64,000 nt of DNA from contig RBKR01000020.1 in assembly GCA_004835665.1 (NCBI GenBank), positions 186,001 to 250,000 on the forward strand, in the 5' to 3' direction. The stretch comes from Phoma sp. XZ068 (Eukaryota; Ascomycota; Dothideomycetes; Pleosporales; Didymellaceae). The translations under genes were made by a program, and so were the position numbers. Below are positions 35,601-47,243 of this stretch, one piece after another (the stretch's first letter is position 1; each line of letters opens with the position of its first letter). The notes below the pieces were generated by a model. That model did not search any database. It worked only from the letters and a program-made list of their open reading frames with translations, and was not told the origin of the DNA.

Positions 35601-37399
35601 GTACTATATCTATATCTAAATAAAAGCTTAGATATCTTTTAATTAATTCTTAGGTTGTGCTTTTAAAACTAGGGGATTCCTAATATAATATTATAAATAG
35701 CTATTCTAAAGATATTAAGGGTAAATACCTTTTTATAGTTTTTTAACTTTAATAGTATATTAGTCTTATAAGTAACTATAAAGTTATCTAGTATTAACTA
35801 CCTATTAGCTACTCTAAGGATATAAGTAATCTCTTTTCTATATAACTAGAGTCTAGCTTGTTTTACTATAGCTTCTAAAATATAGCTACCCTCTACTTCT
35901 AAGTCTAATATTACTATAAATCTTTATTTATTAATATAAATTAGTAGTTTAGTAAGTAAGTCTACTTTAATAGTATTAATAGTCTTATACTAGGAGCTAG
36001 TTAGTATAAGCCTAAAAAATACTACTCTAGTCTAAATCTATAGACTTTCTTCTTACTAGTATAGTAAATATATTTCTTATTTATATATAGCTGCTACTAA
36101 TATTCTTTATAGGCTTTATTAATAACTATCTATATATCTAGAATATCTTTAGGGTGTATATACCTTAGAAAGTATAATTATATATACTTATTAAATAGGT
36201 AATCTAAGTATTATACTTATATATACTAATACTATTCTTTTTTATATTATTATATATTAATAGGGAATGTTTAGTATCTAACTTTATTATTATAATATTC
36301 CTTATACCTATTATATAGGTATTGCTCCTATAGTATTTTATAGTAAAATAGGTTTTATTTATTAATCTTATATAATATAGTAGTTTATATTTATAGGGTA
36401 ATTACTAGTTAAGTAAAGTCTAGGTTATCTTTTTATAAAAGGTTATAACTTTAGTATTTAAGCTTAGCTACTATTATATAGTTTTATCCTACTTATTCCT
36501 AGAATATTTCTTTAGCCTAATCTTTATTCTATAGTATACTATTTATTAGTTATTACTTAAATTAGCTTAAGGTATTAGAGTTATATAAAAAGTAGGCTTA
36601 TATATACTTAGCTTCTATTTTCTATATAGCTTATAAGAGTATAGGGTGCTCCTTACTATTATATTATAGATATTCTTTAAGTAGTTTTAGAGTAAGCTGT
36701 TTATAGACAGTATTATATAACTTATTATTACCTTACCTAATATTCTTATTATACTTCTATATTATTAGCTTATCCTCTAAATCTAAGGTCTATATTATAT
36801 AAGATTTATAGTATAGTGTCTTAGGCCTATTATAGATCTCTAGAATCCTAGGTATAGTCTTATATATATATTCTAGCTTAGAGTCTATAAGAAGTTGTCT
36901 AATTTCTTTAGTAAGAATTTTCTATTTACTAGTATCTATATCCTTATTATATAAAGTATAGGTAATAATATTAATCTATTAGAAAACCTTGTTCTTTAAA
37001 TAATAGTTCTTAGTAAAATATTCTAGTTTACTATAATTATAGTAGTTCCTACTCTTGTTTTTATTATTATATTCTTTATTCTTTTTATTCTAATATAGTA
37101 TAGTAGTAGGCTCTTTATAGATATTAGACAAGTCTATTACCTTAGGTCTATAGTATCTACTCTAGGTATTACTATAGATTCTATATCCTATATTAAGATA
37201 ATAACTATTTCTATAGCCTCTATAGTAAGTATTACTATACTATTAGTTATATAGTAGTTAAAGTAACTAGGTTATAACTTAAGTATATAGGTTATTATAT
37301 AACTCTTATTAAAGTTTAAAGAGTTAAATATTAATACTAATAGCCTTACTAGTAAGGTTATTAAGGGTATTAATCTTTATACTAGTATATATAAGTTCC

Positions 37400-37947
37400 T
37401 GTTAAGGTTATATCCTAAGCAAAGCTTATAAATACTTCTAGAGTTAGTTCTCTAGGATAAATAGATATATAGTAGATTATAGAGAGTATAGATACTTAGT
37501 AAAACACTATAGTAACTATAGTTAATAATAAGTAGTATAGAGTAGACTATCTATCTTAAAAGTTAGGTTATAGTAAGGAGTATAGATAGTTAATCTGTCT
37601 ATCTTAATATATAAGTAGAGATTCTAATAATAAAGTATATTAATTAGGTTAAATATAAACTATAAGGGTTGTATTCCTAATTACTATATACTATAATAAT
37701 TATAGTAGCTTACTTAGCTTACTATAAGCTGTATAAGCTAAGATTACTAAGCTTAATATAAGCTATATAAGCCTTTATATATAGCCTACCTAGCTTACTT
37801 ACTAAGGGGTAAGCTTATTATATAACTTATAATAAAACTATACTATAACTATACTGTATAGAAAGCTCTATATAATTATTATATTAGAGCTATTAGTATC
37901 TATAGCTATTAGTATTCTAGTTAGCTAGTTATAAGTAGATTATAACA
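37400..37947 (-). repeat. Gypsy B2 3' LTR (548 bp)
   Basis: It begins TGTTAAGGTTATATCC with an unmutated TG and ends GATTATAACA. It pairs with 44356-44903 at identical length. Confidence 0.9.
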
Positions 37948-40900
37948 CTATCCCCTCTTCTTCTAGAACTTACCTTAAGTTTTGTTAGCTATTCTTTATA
38001 AGTATAGCCCTACTACTACTTAGTTTCTATTATATTATTATATTCTCTGCTGCCTAAAAGCGTCTTTATCTTAGTATTAAAATCTATTACTATAATACTA
38101 TTACACCTATCTTCTATAATTATTACTTTACTTTAGGCTATAATTATTTTATTATACCTTCTATAAACTGCCTAAAATATACTAAGTATATCTATATTAG
38201 GTGTCTGTGTGTTAACCTTTTCTAGGAGTCTCTAGACAAGACATAGGCTAAATATAAGAAAAAAGTAGAAGAAGATAAAAAGTTATTATCTAAAGTAATT
38301 ATATAGTTACTATATAATAAGAAAATTCTAGCCTAAGTAAAGAATAGGGCTATAAAGAAGGCTAAGTACCTAGTAAACAAGTTAGAGGAGTTAGGTAAAG
38401 GTATCTATACTAAGGAGATAAACTGCTCTACAGCAAATATACTAGTAGAGTATACTCTTATAATATAGGCTATACTTAACTTACTAGATACCTCTATAAA
38501 CTTTAGAATAAGTTTAGTAGTTATTAGTAATTTATAAGGTTTATAACTAGCTTCTATATATTTTCTATATTAGGGTAGCCTAACTATTTAACTAGGTATT
38601 TATCCTTATAGCCTTTCTTTTAGTATTATATTATTTTTTTAACTTTCTACTTAGTTTCTTCTTTAACCTAGTAGTAGAAGTCTTTCTAGATTAGTATATT
38701 AGGGTCTGCTAGTTCTAGTAGTAATATATAGAATATAGAGTATATTCTAGTATCCTATAGTAGTTTAAGTTAATAGTTTATAGGGCTAATTTGCCTAGAA
38801 ATAAAAAATAGTCTAACTTTAATATAGTCTAGTTTTTTTATTAGTCTTTATATTTATAAGTTTTTTATAAGGAGATAGACTTTATCCCCCTCTTTTAGCT
38901 AAGGTGCTATTTTTCTTTTCTAATTAATATAAGAGATTGCTTGTTGCTAAGCTTTATTAATATTTTTAAGCAATTTCTAATATACTTTCTTTAGTCTTTA
39001 TACTAAGGTTATTACTAAATTTATTTAGATATTACTATTAAGAGATCTTATAAAGAGATTTAGGTATCTTCTATAATTTATAAAAAATAGTATTATACCT
39101 ATTACTTCTAATAATTTATTATTATATATAATTTATACTATAGGTAATAGCAAAACCTAGTTGTCTTGTTCCTAGTTACTATATATCCTTAAGTATATTT
39201 CTATAGTTTAATTTATTCTTTCTATTTGTCTGTCTGTCTATAGATAATATATAGTTAATAGCTTTTTCTTAGTACTAATAGCTACTATAAGTATAGTCTA
39301 ATAGTTTAATATAAAGAGCTTGTCTCTATTACTAATAATTAATTCTAGTATACTATAATAATAGATAATCCTATTTAAAAACACTTGTATAAGCTACTCT
39401 ATAGTATAACTATATTAAAATAGTATTATTTCTACTGCTTTAGTAAACCTATCTACTATAATAAAGATTAAGTTATAGGTATATTCTATAATAGGGTCCT
39501 TAGAGATTAGTAGTTATATAATAAAGTTTATTATAATATTTATCTATAGTACTATAGGTAGCTCTATTACTTATATTTCTCTATACTTTATATATATACT
39601 ATATTTATTCTATTAGTAATTAATATAGTTCTTAATAAACTTAGTAACCTTGTTTTTTATATAGCTAAACTTATAGTGTTGTCTAATAAGTTCTATTATT
39701 TATATTATACTAGGGTGTCTATAAAGTAGATTATTATAATATTATATAATAATTTCTATTTAAAGTTCCTCTAGTACTATTATAGGTATATATTATTCCT
39801 ATTAAACTTGTATTATATTATTAAGCTACTAGGATAGTCTTAGTAACCTATCTCTATATATCTATAGAATAGTATATTCCTTAATTATTTTTTCTTCTAT
39901 AAGATTATATTATTAACTTAGTATATTAGCTCTTATATTATCCTTTTCTAGGGTATATATTATCTTAAACTTATATTACTCTAGAAATTCTAACTATTAT
40001 ACCTATTAGCTATTAAGCTTCTTAGTTATAGTAAAGTATACTAGGTTTTTATAGTCTGTAAAAATAGTAAGTTCTAAGTAGCTTTCTATATAGATTTGCT
40101 AATACTTTAGAGTATCTACTATTACTATAAGTTCTTTATTATAAATATTATATTATTCTTCTAGTCTAGAAAACTTTTTTAAGTAATAGGCAATTAGGTG
40201 CTATTTGCTATCTTATTTCTATAATATATATACTTCTAATACTAGTTCTAAGGTATTAGTTTTAATTTATAGTAGTTTATTACTTCTAAATATAACTAAT
40301 ATTAGTAGCTTAATATATACTTACTTAAGTAATTAGAATATATTTTCCTATTCTTTCTTCTAATAAAATAGTATATTTTTATATATAAGCTTTATAAGTA
40401 GTAAAGCTTTCTTAGAGTAGTCCTTAATAAAGTATTAGTTAAAGTTAATAAACTTAAGGAATTCTTAAATCTCTTTAACTATTATTAAAGTTAGCTAGTT
40501 TTTAATAACTTATATTTTCTTCTTACTTATCTTAACTCTATATCTTCCTATAATATAGCTAAGGAATTCTACTTCTTCTTTATACTATTTATACTTTTCT
40601 AGTTTAAGTTAGAGGTCTACTTATTCTAAGTAGTTAAGAACTTCTTTTATATATATAATATATTCTCTTAATATCTTTAAGTATACTAAGATATTATTAA
40701 GGTAAGCTACTACTATCCTATTTAAGTGTACCCTTAATATATTATTAACTAGTTCTTAATATATAGCTAGTATATTAGTTAGCCTAAATAGTATAACTAT
40801 ATACTTATAAAGACTATAATAGGTTCTAAATACTATCTTCTATTCCTTACTTTTTTATATATATATAAAGTTGTATGCTTCTTATAGGTCTAGTATAGTA

Positions 40901-42125
40901 AAGTATTATACTCTAGCTAAGTAATCTTATAACTTAGATATATTTAGTAATAGGTACCTATTCTTAATAGTAATATTATTAAGTTTCTAATAGTTAATAT
41001 ATAGTTAGTTACTACTATTTTTTTTTAGTATAAAGAGAATAGGGTATCCTATAGGTAATTCTAATTATCTAATAAATCTCTTCTTAAGGTTCTTATTAAT
41101 ATACTTATAAAGTACTTAGAGTTTCTTTTCTAATAGTCTATATATTAGCCTAAAAGTTAGTATCTTTTCTTTCTAGAGCTTAATCTTATAATTCTAGAGT
41201 TTATACTATAGTAATACCTTTATAGTCTTCTTATTATAGAAGAGTTCTTTATAACTCTTATATTTATCTAGAATATTAGAAGGTATACTATTCTTCTTCT
41301 TAACTCTTACTTTATAACCTATAGAGTATTTAGTGTTTATAGAGTTAACTACTCTATCTTAGTATATCTTATTTAAAGAGATATTACTAATCTTTTTCTT
41401 ATCTACTAGTTATATTATAAACTATATAGGTCTTAATATAGTTATACTATATTTATATCTAAATAAAAGCTTAGATATCTTCTAATTAATTCTTAGGTTA
41501 TACTTTTATAACTAGAGAATTCTTAATATAATATTATAGATAGCTATTCTAAAGATATTAAGGGTAAATACCTCCTTATAGTTTTCTAACTTTAATAGTA
41601 TATTAGTCTTATAAGTAACTATAAAGTTATCTAGTATTAACTGCCTATTAGCTACTTTAAGGATATAAGTAATCTCTTTTCTATATAACTAGAGTCTAGC
41701 TTGTTTTGCTATAGTTTCTAAGATATAGCTACTTTTTACTTCTAAGTTTAATATTACTATAAATCTTTATCTATTAATAAAGATTAGTAGTTTAGTAAGT
41801 AAGTCTACTTTAATAGTATTAATAGTCTTATACTAGGAGCTAGTTAGTATAGGCCTAAAAAATACTACTCTAGTTTAAATCTATAGACTTTCTTCTTGCT
41901 AGTATAGTATATATATTTCTTATTTATATATAGCTACTACTAATATTCTTTATAGGCTTTATTAATAATTATCTATATATCTAGAATATCTTTAGGGCGT
42001 GCGTACCCTAGAAAGTGCAATTATATATACTTGTTAAATAAGTAATCTAAGCATTATACTTATATACACTAATACTATTCCTCCTTACATTATTGCATGT
42101 TAATAGGGAATGTTTAGTATCTAAC

Positions 42126-42704
42126 TGTTGAAGTTGTACCTAAGCAAAGCTCGTGATACGTTGTTCTGTTGGTTCTCAGGGATGGGTACAGGCAGAGGTA
42201 GGGCAGGTCACCGGAAGGTATAGGGTATCGGCTCGCCGTTATCGAGGGGTATGCTAGAGCGAACCCCAATGTATAGATGGGTTACTCAAGGGTATGGGAT
42301 AACGGCTAGCCGTTATCGGGGGTTGATGAGAACGCAATACACGGTAGATTGTCAAGTTAAACACACCGTCCCAAGGACAGTGTCTAGAGGTATTTATCTA
42401 CAGCTGTAGTACTCTCTCCTTGAATACAGTATTCAAGAGGGTAGTACTGTTTGAGCGAATCAGGAGCTGCATGGCTCTCGGTCGACGTACCCCGCAGTAC
42501 CTGTTCTACAGGATGAGCGAATCAGGCTGTAGGCTTTCCTTTGGTTGCTCACTCGCCAAGGAGTGAGCACCGCCGCTTTGTCTGCTGGTCGAATCATCGG
42601 GGATACCTCCACGCTGGCGGGTCTAATTGGTCTGGCTAGATCGAGCAGCCGGCCGTTCCTGTTGGCTGGGTTACTTGGGTGTCCGTTTTCGTTGGGTCAT
42701 AACA
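42126..42704 (-). repeat. Non-RIPped solo LTR of Gypsy A family (579 bp), TSD CTAAC
   Basis: TGTTGAAGTTG...GTCATAACA with normal composition and many CpG. It is flanked by CTAAC at 42121-42125 and 42705-42709. The empty site is preserved in the parallel position of Gypsy B1 (around 36270-36290: GTATCTAACTTTATTATT), proving the insertion. It represents the ancestral form of the RIPped LTRs at 12937, 18410 and 30499, so C-to-T and G-to-A changes can be read directly by comparison. Orientation is given by analogy with Gypsy A. Confidence 0.96.
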
Positions 42705-44355
42705 CTAACTTTCTTATTATAATGTTCCTTGTATCTATTATATAGACATTGCTCCTATAACATTTTATAGTAGAATAGGTTTTATTTATTAATCTTATAT
42801 AATATAGCAGTTTGCGTTTATAGGGCAATTACTAGTTAAGTAAAGTCTAGTTTATCTTTTTATAGGAAGTTGCAATTCTAGTATTTAAGCTTAGCTACTA
42901 TAGTATAGTTTTATTCTACCTATTCCTAGAATATTTCTTTAGCCTAATCTTTATCCTATAGTGTGCTATTTATTAATTATTATTTAAATTAGCTTAAGGT
43001 GTTAGGGTTATATAAGAGGTAGGCTTATATATACTTAGCTTCTATTTCCTATATAGCTTATAAGAGTGTAGGATACTCCTTACTATTATATTATAGGTAT
43101 TCCTTAAGTAGTTCTAGAGTAAGTTGTCTATAGATAGTATTATATAATTTATTATTACTTTGCCTAATATTCTTATTATACTTCTATATTATTAGCTTAT
43201 TCTTAGAATCTAAAGTCTATATAGTATAAGATTTATAATATAGTGTCTTAGGCCTAGTATAGATTTCTAGAATCCTAGGTATAGTTTTATATATATATTC
43301 TAGCTTAGGGTCTATAAGAAGTTATCTAATTTTTTTAGTAAGAATTTCTTATTTACTAGTATCTATATTCTTATTATATAAGGTATAGGTAATAATATTA
43401 ATCTATTAGAAGACCTTATTCTTTAAATAATAGTTCTTAGTAAAGTGTCCTAGCTTACTATAATTATAGTAGTTTCTACTCTTATTCTTATTATTATATT
43501 CTTTATTCTTTTTATTCTAATATAGTATAGTAGTAGGCCCTTTATAGATATTAGATAAGTCTATTACCTTAGGTCTATAGTACCTGCTCTAGGTATTACT
43601 ATAGATTCTATATCCTATATTAAAGTAATAACTATTTCTATAGCCTCTATAGTAAGTATTACTATACTATTAGTTATATAGTAGTTAAGGTAACTAGGTT
43701 ATAACTTAAGTATATAGGTTATTATATAACTTTTATTAAAGTTTATAAAGTTAAATATTAATATTAATAGCTTTGCTAGTAAGGTTATTAAGGGTGTTAA
43801 TCTTTATACTAGTATATATAAGTTTCTTCTTAACCTTAGGCTTTAGTCCTTATTAAAATATTATTATTAGTATAGTATTATCCTAGTCTATATTATAGGC
43901 TAAAGCCTAGAATTCTATAGTATAGTTAGTAGCTAAAGTAGTCTAATAAATATACTATATACTATATCTAGTAATAACTAGTATGTTAGAGACTCTAAAG
44001 ATTTATTAAATCTTATTTTTAAAGTATTTAAAGTTATTAAGCTATATATTATCTTTAATAGATATAGTATTAATTATCTTATTCTATATAAAGGGCTTAA
44101 TCTATTTAAATATATTACCTTATATATAGGAAGCTACTAGTTTAACCTTCTAATTCTTAGTAATAGTTATACCTTAGAAGGTAAAGAAAAGGTTAAACTA
44201 AAGTAGCTAGTTCTTAAGCTTAGATTAATCTCTATAGTAAAGGTCTAGTTTAGTAACCTTAAGTCTATAACTTACTAGTCCTATATTAGTTATAGTAGAG
44301 GTACTATTAATAATATAATCTTCTAATATATTACTTATTTTTAGAGTGTTTAAAA

Positions 44356-44903
44356 TATTAAGGTTATATCCTAAGTAAAGCTTATAAATACTTCTAGGGT
44401 TAGTTCTCTAGGATAAATAGATATATAGTAGATTATAGAGAGTATAGATACTTAGTAAAATACTATAGTAACTATAGTTAATAATAAGTAGTATAGAGTA
44501 GACTATCTATCTTAAAAGTTAAGTTATAGTAAGGAGTATAGATAGTTAATCTATCTATCTTAATATATAGGTAGAGATTCTAATAATAAAGTATATTAAT
44601 TAGGTTAAATATAAACTATAAGGGTTATATTCCTAATTACTATATACTATAATAATTATAGTAGCTTACCTAGCTTACTATAAGCTATATAAGCTAAGAT
44701 TACTAAGCTTAATATAAGCTATATAAGCCTTTATATATAGCCTACCTAGCTTACTTGCTAAGAGGTAAGCTTATTATATAACTTATAATAAAACTATGCT
44801 ATAACTATGCTGCACAGGAAGCCCTATATAATTATTATATTAAAGCTATTAGTATCTATAGCTATTAGCATTCTAGTTAGCTAGTTATAAGTAGATTATA
44901 ATA
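44356..44903 (-). repeat. Gypsy B2 5' LTR (548 bp)
   Basis: It pairs with 37400-37947. The TG terminus is mutated to TA here, one sign of asymmetric RIP between the two LTRs. TSD GTTCC follows. Confidence 0.9.
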
Positions 44904-45437
44904 GTTCCTCCTTAACCTTAGGCTTTAGTTCTTATTAAAATATTATTATTAGTATAGTATTATCCTAGTCTATATTATAGGCTAAAGCCTAGAATTCTAT
45001 AGTATAGTTAGTAGCTAAAGTAGTCTAATAAATATACTATATACTATATCTAGTAATAACTAGTATATTAGAGACTCTAAAGATTTATTAGATCTTGTTT
45101 TTAAAGTATTTAAAATTATTAAGCTATATATTATCTTTAATAGATATAGTGTTAATTATCTTATTCTATATAAAGGGCTTAATCTATTTAAATATATTAC
45201 CTTATATATAGGAAGCTACTAGTTTAACCTTCTAATTTTTATTAATAGTTATACTTTAGAAAGTAAAGAAAAGGTTAAACTAGAGTAGCTAGTCCTTAAG
45301 CTTAGATTAATCTCTATAGTAAAGGTCTAGTTTAGTAACCTTAAGTCTATAACTTACTAGTCCTATATTAGTTATAGTAGAGGTACTATTAATAATATAA
45401 TCTTCTAATATATTACTTATTTTTAGAGTGTTTAAAA

Positions 45438-45967
45438 TATTAAGGTTATATTCTAAGTAAAGCTTGTAAATACTTCTAGAGTTAGTTCTCTAGAATAAAT
45501 AAATATATAGTTAATTATAGAGGGTATAGAAGCTTAGTAAAATACTATAGTAACTATAGGTAATAATAAGTAGTATAGAGTAGACTATCTATCTTAAGAG
45601 TTAGATTATAGTAAGGAGTATAGATAGTTAATCTATCTATCTTAATATATAAGTAGAGATTCTAATAATAAAGTATATTAATTAGGTTAAATATAAACTA
45701 TAAGAGTTATATTTCTATATACTATATACTAAGAAGTATCCTATATTTCTTATAATATCCTATAAAGTCCTATAGGAGGCCCTATAGTTTCTATAAGTAG
45801 TTTATAGTTTTCTATAAGATATATATATAGTATCTTATACTATCTTATACTCTTAGTGTGTTTTATTCTTATAGAATTATAAGATATTATATAGTTTTCT
45901 TAGCCCTATATTGTTAATCTATAACTATAACTTTATTATACTATACCCTTTTTTAGAGATTATAACA
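45438..45967 (-). repeat. Gypsy B1 5' LTR (530 bp)
   Basis: It pairs with 31577-32106. It ends GATTATAACA with the CA terminus retained and is followed by ATATA. Confidence 0.88.
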
Positions 45968-45972
45968 ATATA

Positions 45973-46213
45973 TAGCTAGCTACTAAGGTAACTTTTTTCT
46001 TAGCCTCTACCTTGTCTCCTTAGAATATAAAGAATAGGTTCTATTATATTAACTAGTTATCTAGCTTACTATAGTCTCTCTTATAAAGATCTAGTTACTT
46101 AATATTAATAGTATTAGTAGTAATAGTTTTTTCTACTATATTAGTATTAGAGTATAAGCTAGTAAAAGTAACTTTAGTTTCTAAAGTAGTACTTATCTTA
46201 GAAGTATTTAAAA
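45973..46213 (-). mobile_element. Outer Gypsy C, internal region (right part)
   Basis: Continuation of the internal sequence interrupted by B1; this is the gag-proximal end next to the 5' LTR. The last bases (AGTATTTAAAA) match the bases that precede the other right-hand LTRs, as expected for a shared primer-binding region. Confidence 0.65.
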
Positions 46214-46679
46214 TATTAAAGTTATAAACTAAGTAAAGCTTATAAATACTTCTAAGGTTAGTTTTCTAGAATAAGTACTAGTATAGAAGAGGTTAGTATA
46301 GATACCTAGTAAAACACTATAATAACTATAAGGTTAATAATAAGTAGTATAGATAGTTAATCTATCTAGCTTAAAAGTTAGATTAAGTTCTAATAATAAA
46401 GTTAATTAATAAGGTTAAATATAATACTATAAGAGTAGTAATTCTACTTACTATACACTAAAGAGATAGGTATAGTACTTAGTATTATAATAGCTACTAA
46501 TTATACTAATTATACTAAGACTAAGTATAATATATAACTTTATATTAGTACCTATAAGTAGTAGTTAATAATACTTATTATTTATACTTACTTATAATAC
46601 CTATTTCTATATAGTTTAACTATACTATGCTTAGCTTATAATTATTAACCTTTATTTAGTATTCTCTAGGATTGTAACA
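46214..46679 (-). repeat. Gypsy LTR, probably the 5' LTR of element C (466 bp)
   Basis: Its first half matches the LTR at 10039 closely, but the second half differs and ends GGATTGTAACA. The pair may be chimeric, or belong to two related elements. No matching TSD was found, so the pairing with 10039 is tentative. Confidence 0.6.
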
Positions 46680-46713
46680 GTTTCTATTATACTTATTCTA
46701 AGAGTATTTAAAA

Positions 46714-47186
46714 TATTAAAGTTATAAATTAAGTAAAGCTTATAAATACTTCTAAGGTAAGTTCTCTAGAATAAATACTTATTATAGAAAAAGTTAGTAT
46801 AGCTATCTAGTAAAATACTATAATAACTATAGGTTTATAATAAGTAGTATTAAGTAGACTATCTAGCTTAAGAGTTAGGTAAGATCTAATAATAAGATTA
46901 ATTAATAAGGTTAAATATAATACTATAAGAGTAGTGTTTCTAATTACTATATACTAGAGAGTATTCTATATTTCTTATAATATCTTATAAAGTCTTATAG
47001 GAGTCCCTATAGATTTATAGGTTGTTTATAAGATTTATAGGATATATTATAGTGTGTCTTATACTATCCTATATTCTTAGTATAGACTGCTTTTATAGGA
47101 TTGTAGGACGTTACGTGACTGTCTAGCCCCGCGTTACTAATCTATATCTTTATCAAGTTGTACCTTCCTTCCTTGAGATCGTAACA
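46714..47186 (-). repeat. Terminal Gypsy LTR, RIPped except at its right edge
   Basis: It starts TATTAAAGTTATAAATTAAG after the usual AGTATTTAAAA and ends GAGATCGTAACA. From about 47095 on, the composition becomes normal, with CpG restored (GGACGTTACGTGACTG), so mutation faded within the last 90 bp of the repeat. No left partner or TSD was identified. Confidence 0.7.
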
Positions 47187-47243
47187 GGTGCTTTAACTCT
47201 ATTCTACCGCGATATATATTAATATATATAAATCCCTCTTCCT

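Larger units (their letters stand above)
37400..44903 (-). mobile_element. Chromodomain Gypsy element B2 nested in B1
   Basis: 548-bp LTRs at 37400-37947 and 44356-44903, with TSD GTTCC at 37395-37399 and 44904-44908. A clear polypurine tract lies beside the left LTR (37948-37971, minus strand GAAGAAGAGGGGATAG). The chromodomain relic lies near 38530-38605, the reverse-transcriptase box near 40695-40735 and the gag zinc-knuckle zone near 43450. Net length without the solo LTR is about 6.9 kb. It is less RIPped than B1: the left LTR keeps its TG start, and stretches around 42000-42120 and 44795-44830 keep CpG and TpG. Confidence 0.9.
31577..45967 (-). mobile_element. Chromodomain Gypsy element B1, containing B2
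   Basis: 530-bp LTRs at 31577-32106 and 45438-45967, with TSD ATATA at 31572-31576 and 45968-45972. Net length without B2 is about 6.9 kb. The polypurine tract next to the left LTR (32107-32123, minus strand) fixes the minus orientation. The chromodomain relic lies near 32690-32765 and the reverse-transcriptase box near 34845-34885. It is cut at 37394 by Gypsy B2 and continues from 44909. Wholly RIPped. Confidence 0.88.
6938..47186. repeat. RIP-degraded AT-rich block of nested transposable elements
   Basis: By eye the sequence is composed almost only of A/T with scattered TAG, CTA and AGG words. CpA, TpG and CpG are nearly absent, whereas they are common in the flanks. Stops in transposon frames are mainly TAG/TAA at positions where homologues carry Trp or Gln, the outcome of C-to-T change on either strand. 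Only two long islands of normal composition interrupt it (19903-21751 and 42126-42704). Such blocks in Pezizomycotina result from RIP acting on duplicated DNA and are usually heterochromatic. Element order and nesting are given in separate entries. Confidence 0.95.

Noticed and set aside
42545..42745. Open frame in a GC-normal island
   Set aside because: Lies within the solo LTR and its flank; no coding role is expected and the translation resembles nothing.
6938..47186. Possible centromere because of 40 kb of AT-rich, gene-free DNA
   Set aside because: The block is explained by nested RIPped transposons and is interrupted by fresh insertions. Sequence alone cannot show CENP-A occupancy.
6938..47186. 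CRISPR-like or other regularly spaced repeat arrays
   Set aside because: The organism is a fungus. Repeats are LTRs, TIRs or A/T words; no array of uniform spacers exists.
19903..47186. A large cargo-carrying Starship-type element
   Set aside because: No tyrosine recombinase captain gene or cargo genes are visible. Boundaries are explained by LTRs and TIRs.
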